64,000 bases of DNA from Cliona cf. orientalis (taxonomy: Eukaryota > Porifera > Demospongiae > Clionaida > Clionaidae): positions 1,447,501 through 1,511,500 of the forward strand of contig OZ005699.1 in NCBI GenBank assembly GCA_963930775.1, written 5' to 3'. Below, piece by piece: positions 13,019 through 23,100 of the stretch. The notes under the pieces are model-generated. The model searched no databases. It had not been told where the DNA came from and saw only the letters and a list, made by a program, of their open reading frames with translations. A program made the translations under genes and the position numbers. Each line of letters starts with the position of its first letter. Positions within the stretch are counted from its first letter, which is position 1.

Positions 13019-16000
13019 CTCCCCTCTCTCACTCCCTCAGCCTCAGACACCTGTCACAGTCCAGGGTTTGGGGCGCTCTACCATAACCTTGGAGGTGGAC
13101 ATCCAGAACGCAGGTCCCACGACGATTAGGGAGGGCAATGTCACCATCTACCTCGCTAACAGGATCACGGATACCCAGTACACCCTCTATCCAACAAGAA
13201 TAGTAGTATGTACTACAGCACATGTAACATGTTATAGCTGAAAATTTTCACCAATACTTCATAAGTTGTTCTTTTTTTTTTTTTGCCTGGTGTCCCGCCC
13301 AAAAAAAGCACTATTTTCTGACATCTTGCATTTATATTCATTTTTTCTACAGGCTGTTAATAATCAAAATGGAATAATCACTTGTGATCGAAGTTTTGTT
13401 AACCCTGATGGACTTCCTCTCGCCTCACAGGTACAGGATTCTCCCCCCCCCCCTCTCTCGCTCCCTCTCTCTCTCTCTCTCTCTTTCTTTCTCTCTCTCC
13501 CTCTCTCCCTCTCCCTTTCTCCCTCAGTAATACTCGATCCCTCCCTGCAGGTTGGTGAGGCTCGTAGGCGTCGCTCAGCCTATCAAAGTTCCTCCTCTTC
13601 CCTGAAAAGAGTCACCAGACAAGAAAATACTGTCACACATGTAAGGGCAGTGTAGATGTGTTTATAGATGTAGTACTAGTGTACCGTTTGGTATACTGGC
13701 AAAGTTTAAATTTGGCGATCAGGATCGATCCTTACTGCCATAGGCGCTAGGCATGTTCGCAATAAATTCAATTGGATAAGGTTTTAATTTGCTTTCTATA
13801 CCAAATTTGCCAAATTACCAAATTAAAAACCTCGCCAAAGTTCCCCGCTACAGAGGCATAGGAAGACGATTTGGTAAACAGGTGCTCTGGTGCGCATGTT
13901 TACACTAATAATTGATAATAGTTAAACACTTCAGAATGAAATATGACATTAATTTTTTTGTGTTCCACTCAGAAATTTCATGGGTGCACCAGCACCCGGT
14001 GCACCCATGCTTCCTAGTGTTTCTATATACTCAGTTACTGAGTGTATAAATAGCTAGCGCATGCACACACACACTCACAGTAGTGATATGTACATGGCAT
14101 TAATTATTATGTAATAGTTATATCACGCGCACTCGGGATGCATGGCATTTATTGCCCTCAACCCTCGGGCACAAGGCCCTCGGGCTTCGGTGCAATAAAT
14201 GCCATACATCCCTCGCGCCCGTGATATAACTATTACATAATAATATTATGTACATGTACATATATAGACATGTATATACCTGCAGAGTTGCATTGGTCCT
14301 ACGGTGGACAGTGGGATGTGTACAGTGATCAGATGCAGTCTCACTAACCTGAGGAGAGGAAATGTGCCGTTCACAATATCAATCTTCACTCGAATTGACG
14401 AACGCTACTTCTCCACGCAGGTACATGTATGTACACACCAAAATAATTGTACAATATCAGAGGTTCCCAACATTTTGGTTGAGAAAATATCATAATTAAA
14501 GTGCGTTGTATAAAGATACTAGAAGGGTATGCGGGGGGTCATTCTTGTAGCATACATGCACATGTACATGTATATGTATGAGATTTAATACTTGCAAGTT
14601 AAATACATGTACATGTACTTACATAATAATTATGCTGTATCCCCCCCAGCCTGTTCCTGGAACCGTGTACACCCTGACCTCATCAGCCAGTGTGTCCATT
14701 ATGAGCAGTTTCTATGGTGATAATACAAACGACAACAGTGGAATGGTAAGAAGATTAATTTTGATAGTACTTATTGTGCATAATAATTATTATTGAAGTA
14801 ATTAAACCTTGACTGGGATGATATAGTTGCTCCTTGTCGGTAATGGTCGTCAGCTTCACTCTTTCCTGTTATAATTGCACATACTGATACATAATGCATA
14901 CATACATACATGCACACCTGCAAACACACTCACATATAGTACTCTCCCTCTCTCCCACCAGGTTACAGTTATGCTTGCGCCAATGGTAGCGGAGACGCCT
15001 AGGAGTTACTCTACCTCGAGCTCCAAAGGTAGCGAAGGTATGGTACACATCCAGCTCTGATGTATGTTGATCGGTGCTAGGCCTATAGCTATGCAAGTAT
15101 GCAGGAAGGGGGGGGGGGGGGCAGTGCTGCCAAAGATTAGGATTTTATCCTAATATATATTAGGATTGTAGTTTGTTAAATTAAATTTTGTTGTATAGCT
15201 ATAGCTAATACATTATAAAGCTGAGAGCTACTTTCTCTGACAAGTACCGCTTGCCAAACTTCACGCGTTCTCGTGGCTGATGTAATCCCGTGAATAAATA
15301 AAGCTAGCCTTGTGCTATATTATATACATGTAGCATGCACGCTGCATACCATATATATATATGGTGCTGCCGAGTTCATCTCCTGTGATTGAAGCATTGA
15401 AACTTGTCACTATCAAGGTCGAGATCAAGAGTCAGTCTCAGACTCCATATCTCTGTGATTGAGGTGCTGGCGTGGTAGGTAGATGGTGCACGCACTATAT
15501 TGACAACCTTTACCATATTGTGTACCATTGATAATTATGCAGCTACTGAGGATGTGATTATTTTATTAATAGCTAATCCCTCTCTCTCTCACTCACACTC
15601 ACATACATGTACCTCTTACCGCATACACAATATATATATGTCATAGCATTTAGGTCAGTCAGGGATGTACCGGAACCACTCCCTCAACACATCCAAAGAC
15701 CACAGCCAGGTATGCATGACTGTTTCAAAATGTTTCGCTTGAATGAAAGGTTGTTGGGACCCAGAATTCGAACCTATATAGTGTAGAAGAGATCGAGGAG
15801 TATCGATGATATATGGCGATTCTCTCAGTTCGCTTTCTTTAATTAGCGAGCGCACTCTCTGGGGGGATTTCCCTATTCAGTCTAGCACATTGCAGGTTTT
15901 TCATTTAATAGCTAGCCCGTGTGATAATCTCTCTCTCTCTCTCACTCACACACACATACACGTACATACACAATGTCATAGCATTTAGGTCAGTCAGGGA

Positions 16001-19000
16001 TGTACCGGAACCACTCCCTCAACACATTCAAAGACCACAGCCAAGTACACCAAACATACAATCAGTACCATTAGTTATAGTTAATGCGTGCACGGTGACG
16101 GAGTGCAGTATGTGCATGTACATGTATTCCTCCAGTCCACTCTGGATCTCCCCCTCTCTCTCTTTCTCTCTCCCTTTCCCTCTGACACGTACACAGGTAA
16201 CAGTCAACCAGATCATTGCTCTGATAAAGAAACATGTGGTATGTGCATAGGCACAGCTGGCTGTTCGTGGTGCTCAACTCTGGTAAGTCTTTCCCAACAA
16301 TTGAACCACATTGATTGTGTGTGCAGCTTCTGACTTCCTGCACCTATGGCTCATGTATACCTCAACAGAACTTTGAAGGCCAGCGTTGTTCCTCTAACCT
16401 CACCAACTGCAATGGTATCGAAGAGGCTATGGGAAGTATCGAACGAGAAGTAAGCGCACGCATTGTTTGATGACCCTGTACCATAATATTCATGCCAGTG
16501 TAGAATTTAATACTCATTCTCTGTTTCCTTGCTGAAGCTTTCTGATCGTAAGAATCCAGTGGATGTGACAAACGTCAATCTTCAACTGAGTGTTGGTGAG
16601 TCATCGTTTATCGTTTATGAGTGCATATAATATAAATATAGAACAGAAACATGTAACATGATTTCACTCTTTCACTCTCTCTCTCCCTCCCCCCCCCCCC
16701 CCCCCCTTCTCTGTCTCTCTCTCTGTCTTTCTCTTTCTCTTTCTCTTTCTACCCCCTCCCTCTCTCTTTCTTTAAATCTACACTTTTTATCTCTCTTCTT
16801 TCCATTGCCAATTATATGTACATGTAGGTGTGCCCCAGACCTTCACAGTAACCGTTACCCCCCTGAGGAACCTGGCCCTTGATTTGTACTTGTTGATTGA
16901 TCTCTCGACTTCCATGATGGAAGAGCTCGATTCTTTGAAGAGAGTGGCTGGAGATATTGGTATAACAATATATATACATGTAATTATTCTTGACTAGTCT
17001 CACTGTATGCCAGATTCTACGCTCTCATTGACAACATTTGCACACACATATACACTCACACACACACAGTCACATACTAACTCATGCACACACACACAAA
17101 CACTCGATCACACACACACAGCAAACCGGATCAGAAATATCACAGACAATGTGCGAATTGGTTTTGGATCGTTCAACGATAAACCCACTCGTCCTTACAC
17201 CTATATTCCCATGCCCAATGCTCAAGGAGTCTGCAACATCCCTCTCTGTAATCAGCAATTCTACGCCTTTCGTCATCAGATCACACTCACAGATAACATC
17301 ACCTTCTACAATGTAAGCATGCATGTACTGCATGTACATGTACAGTGTGATATATACATGCAGGGTAATCCTACACCGTATAGCGGGAAATTTTTGAGGG
17401 AGAAAACTTTCGCGGATTGGTAGGAAAGGAGCATTTTGTGGAGAAAACTTTTGTGGAACGTTAAAACTGGTTGCATAATGGGTGTGGCATGCCTAGAATT
17501 TCGTGGAGAAAACTTTCGCGGATGGGTGAAAAATCGCGAAATTCGTGAAAGTTTTCTCCCTCGAAAATTTCCCGCTATACGGTATTTTCGGTGTGAAATT
17601 TTTAGATGTTTTTGAAATTTTTTCACAAAAAATTCAAGACATGGCGAAAGTGTATTTTGTTACTTTGCCCCATCACAAACTTAGTAATATTGTATGGCCT
17701 AAGAACTGAAATTTTGATTGATTCTGCCCCCGAATACTGTACACTGTAGATGTCTCTTCAGGGTGTGACGGTTACAGAGAATGCTGATCGTCCTGAGAAT
17801 GGACTGGAGGGCCTGGCTCAGGTATGGACATGTACATGCACATGAAACACACAATACCATGTTTATTCTAATAGAACGCAAGCTACATGTACTTGTACAT
17901 GTAATTACGATTTTAACTTTTGCACATGCACTTTCTGGTAAAGGTCGTTACCATCTACATTAAGATACATTATGAAAGTCCTAGGACGCGAATCTTCATT
18001 ACCAGTGGGAATCTTTTGTCATGGGGGGGCGGGGCTGAAAACATGGGAGCCCAGAATTCTGAGGAGGGGAAGCTAATATGAAGTACTGTACATACATTAC
18101 AGAGTCTATGATTCTACATACATGATGGGGATTTGGGCTGGTAGTGGGTACGTGCACTAACCTAGACATTGTACATGTACATGTATTAATATGTACATGT
18201 AACTACCATGTACATGTGCATGTAGGTTGTTGCCTGTGAGGATATCATTGGTTGGAGGAGTCGCGATGCCCCCCGTGGTCCGGAACAGGGACGTACACGA
18301 GTTGTCCTCTTCATGACTGATGACGCATTCCACTTCGCTGGGGAAGGACAGGTCTGTGTTATAATACTACATGTACACATAGTGGCATACTGTACTTTTT
18401 GCTAAAAATTTTAGCACTAATTTAACCTCTCTCTCCCTCTCTCTCTCTTCCCCAGTTTGCTGGTATTCTGAAGCCTTATAGAGGTGAGTGTCTATTGGAT
18501 CCTCCTCCCAGTGATGCTGGACCAGCAGGAGCTACCGAATTCACAAGATGGAGCGAAGTGGTGAGAGAATAAATAGTTTATAATATTATGTATGTATGCC
18601 CCCCCCCCCCCCCACACACACATACATGTACATGTACTCCAAGAACACATACTGTAGTATCCACAGGGCATGGGCGCTTAAACATAACTCGCAATTTTGG
18701 CCCGCGTGCACGTGGGCGCTTACCTGGGATCATAATGGCATACGTTTGTGTAGAAGCTGCTACAGTGGCCTCTCGAAATGTAGTACATGGGTGCTTGCCC
18801 GGGACACTACGGTAATACGTACCGCATGTGGGATGGTACAGTCGCGCAATCTTTATTATGACATTGTGCTTTTCATATACATGTACATACATGCACACAC
18901 ACGTGCAGGATTATCCATCAGTGGGTCAAATTGTTCAGATGCTTCAGCAGAATGAGGTGGCAGTGATTTTTGCTGTACAGGAGAGCAGGCTACGTACCTA

Positions 19001-20109
19001 TCAGGTATAATGTACTGACACGTATACGTGTCAGGGCCGGTGGAAGCAAATTTACATTGGTCAGGCCATGCCTATCTTTATTCACAAAATAAATAGCTAA
19101 TTGAAAAGAAATTTAAATGCATAATATTATTATTAAATTTATAACAAAAACTGTCATAGAGACAAACTGTTTCACTACGGTTAATAAGTCACAATTCACT
19201 ACTATTCACTAAAGCGCCATACCGGTTGGCATGTTGAGTAGTTAGCTATTCTCCTCGACGATTTTTGATTGACGTGGAGACTATACGTCGGCAGAAAATG
19301 AAACTGAGTGAGTAATTAATATTACTATTACAGCTGAAAAATGGTCCGGCCAAAACCGGAGCAACCGGACCGGTTCCACCGGCCCTGCGTGTACATATAT
19401 GTAACAAGTACATGTACAGGGTTTATCTTTCAATCCTTTTTTCAGAATTTGTCAGAGCTGATTAATTTGCATTCAAGATCATCTGTAGCACAACTGATAC
19501 CTGATGGAACTAACATCCTGAACCTCATAAACACAGAATACGAGGTAAGAAATAAGGGACGGAGGGGAGGGGAAGAGAGAGAGAGGCTCAGAGAGAGGGA
19601 GGAAGAGAGAGAGAAAGGGAGGGAGAGAGGGAGGAGAGAGGGAAGGAGAGATAGTGAGAAACCTATCTTTATCTTCAGAGTATCCTTCAAGAGGTTGCCC
19701 TGGTACCGGATGATTCTACAGAGTTGACTATTTCTGTTCAACCCATGTGCCCTGCAGGGTAAGTTAATGTACATAGTGTACATGTATGTATTCAATATGT
19801 GCATAATATATAATCTTATATAATCTTATAATTATGCTTACATGAAACCAGAAAAATTGGAGGGAATTTTAAACTTAGTTTTTACATACATACACACTGC
19901 AGTACAACCGAGTTGCCTGGAGGGTTTGGGTGTAATGGCGTACAGCTCGACACTCCAGTGAACTTTGAGATCAGTGTGACCCTTAACACTTGTGAAAACT
20001 TTCCATCTGTTGGATCACCGTCAAGGTAAGGAATAGGATAATATTTATTGTAGTACGTGTGGTACTTATTCTTTCTTTCTCTCTGTCTTCCTCCCCCTTC
20101 CCTCCCCCT

Positions 20110-20153
<44 letters not shown>

Positions 20154-23100
20154 CCTCATGCAGGACTCATCGAATTGTGTCTCCTACTCTTGGTGACTTT
20201 ATCATTACCTATACTGGTGACTGTGTGTGCGATTGTGCAGTGAACCTTGTGAGTCAGTTGTACACATGCATACCGTAATATTGTGCACATATAATTCATA
20301 ATACAATTATATTATTATTGTAGATGAGAACAAACAATTCTGCCTTGTGCAATTTCAACGGCGACTTTGTGTGTGGAGTGTGTGAATGCTTCGAAGGATG
20401 GTAAATCAAACCCGTGCAGGGTTTATTTCAGGATTTCACTCAAGAGGGGGCTAACACATACCATATAACGGGAAACTTTCGAGGGAGAAAACCTTCACGA
20501 ATTTCGCAATTTTTACAGCGAAAGTTTTCTCCACGAAATTTTAGGCATGCCACACCCATTTATGTGATCAATTTAACATTCCATGAAAGTTTTCTCCCTC
20601 GAAATTTTCCCGCTATAATATGGTATAGCAGCAACTTTAACCAGGGGGCAATCCCCATAATAATACAGGGAAAGCCAATTTCCAAGAATCCCAAACTGGG
20701 GGTGGTGGGCGAAAGCACCCCCTGACCTCCCTGAAATAAACCCTGAAACCTATAGATGGAGTACCATATTTCAAATTCTGCACGAACTTTTATGTGTGTG
20801 TGTGTATGACAGAAGCTGTGATCCCTGCATGTACATGTAGGTGTGGCTCTGACTGCTCTTTGAAGATCGGCGATCTTTGTGGCTGCGATAGGCTGACAGA
20901 AACCTGCCCCAGGGGCGGACCCAACAACTTGCAGTGCAACGGTGAGTCAGCCATACATGTACATGTACATGCATACATGCACATGCACATCCACATGCAT
21001 GATAATAATATTATTATAGAAATTCTGTATACTCTTCTGTTGGTCTAGCAATAAGGCAGGGTCTACATGTGCATGTGATGCAGTAGAGTACTCTCTCTCT
21101 TCCTTTAACAGAACTGGGGTACATGCACACATAATATACATGTACATGTAGCTGTCTTCACACACACGCATGATATGAATATATACCTTCTCTCTCTCTC
21201 TCTCTCTCTCTCTCACAGGTCAAGGAGTCTGCTGTGAAGGGTCCTGCATTTGCAGGCAAGATGACGATGGCTTCTTCTACCGTCACAGTGACTCCAATAA
21301 TCCTGAAAGGATGGACTGTGCCTGTCCCCCGGAGGAACAAGTCTGTAGGGAGGATCCGATGGTTAGCATAGATGCCACTATAAACACTTTTTTGATTGAC
21401 GATCTTTACCTATTCCCACCGAGTGTGTTTAGTTGGTAATGGTCGTCACAACTCTACTTTGTGTAGTGTAAAAAATGCCTTGTTCAAGGACTCCGAAATG
21501 GTTACATGTGCAGGTTCTTTATACTTCGTGTACATGTAGCTCTCACAAAATGAACCTAAATGTAAGAATAATGTACAATGCATGCAATCATACTCAAAAA
21601 CACAATTGCAAGCACATGCGTACATGTACACACACTCTCTCATACTTGTAGTATCATGACATACACTCACTCTCTCATTGACAGAATCTCACCAGTAGGA
21701 CTTGTGTGAACGGTACTTGTGGTTGTCAAGGCTGCCAGTGTGTCGGTAGGGCCTTTGGAAGGTTCTGTGATGCACGAGTAAGTCAGTGATGGCCTATTTC
21801 CAGCTTTTCAATATTACATTCTATTATTATTGTAATTATATATACATTGTAGCTATAATATTAATATATTATGTTTGACATACATGTGCATATAGCTCTT
21901 TATAATCACTATACATGTACATGTACACACACATACTCCAACCTGCTCATATTCTTGACTAGTACTCTCACCTCCCTCTCTCTCTCTCTCTTTCTCTCTC
22001 CTTCCCTTCCTTCCTCTCTCCCTCTCTATATAGAGCCACATACATGTGTATACACACTCTCATGCACACTCACACACATACACACGTCTCTCCCACCCAG
22101 GATGTTGGTACCTGCAACGATGCCATGGATCTGATGTGCATTGAGCGCTGTGTCAACAGCAACTTTGACGAAAACACATGCCGGACTTGTGAACGGACCC
22201 GGCCCATACTCACCTTATCATCGCTACCTGAGGGAGAGACGCTGGAGGTGACGCTGGAGAGAGTGGCTAACACACAACTACCTGCAGGTTAATATAATTT
22301 AATTGTAGACCACCAACAATAATTTCTACTGTAAATAAATTTATGATTTTTACCACCATTTGCCGACGTAAATTTTTCAACCTCAAAAAATTTAGGCTAT
22401 ATGAATGGTACATGTAATTATTTGTGTATGGGGAGAGGGGACCCCCTATGCAATTTCACAAGTACTTCAACCTGCTCAAACTCTCCCTCTCTCTCTCTCT
22501 CTTTCTCTCTCCCTCCCTCTCTATAATTATAGACCCAAGAGTAAATACGACATTTCAGTATGATCTTGTGGATTGCGCTGCTGTTGTGGGTCGTTACACA
22601 TACAAATACTACGTACTCCTAAGAGCTGGTGATATGTACGCACTCATTCTGGATCAAGAAATAGAGGGTGAGTATTACTCACACTGTATACAAGTGTAAA
22701 AACAATTGAATAAATTGGAGGATGCAGTAGGGATGGCAGGGTCAAAAAGTACGCAATCACATCCACTATACAGTGTACATCTCTACGCTTGCTTTTCTTG
22801 ATTATCATGCACCTATTAATGTTGACTTGTTTGTTGAGTGCGGCATGTAGTAGTCACATCCCCTGTCGACTGTCATAATGGCTCAGTTTAATATTGCATT
22901 TGCTGCCATTCAGAAGCTTTATCGTTAAATTTTGTACATACAGCGCGGCCAGAAAGCTCCAAAATGGTTGCATTTCACATCCAAAATTAGTTCTCTTTAA
23001 ATGTGCAAAATTACACACACACAGCTCAGCATGCACCATGCACAATCACTAAGCCTGAGCTCTAACTCCCATATAATTTTATTATTGTCTAGCTTTTGAT

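Larger units (their letters stand above)
16828..19544 (+). other. Gene A beta-I (I-like) domain (exons 34-40)
   Basis: Exons 16828-16959, 17122-17312, 17762-17821, 18226-18351, 18456-18560, 18909-19004, 19446-19544. LDLYLLIDLSTSMMEELDSL is the MIDAS strand (DLSTS, Asp ~1206). IGFGSFNDKP matches GFGSFVDK of beta subunits, VCNIPLC is the specificity loop disulfide, NADRPENG carries the N-x-D-x-P-E metal site, and FMTDDAFHFAGEG matches the T-T-D-A-x-F-H strand. DYPSVGQIVQ is nearly invariant in beta subunits. MIDAS should bind a divalent cation and ligand acid. The two Asp of ADMIDAS are both Glu here. Confidence 0.88.

Noticed and set aside
15647-15720. ATG in the linker exon as a start for a separate beta gene
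   Set aside because: The ATG (gatgtaccgg) is out of the PSI frame and no signal peptide follows.
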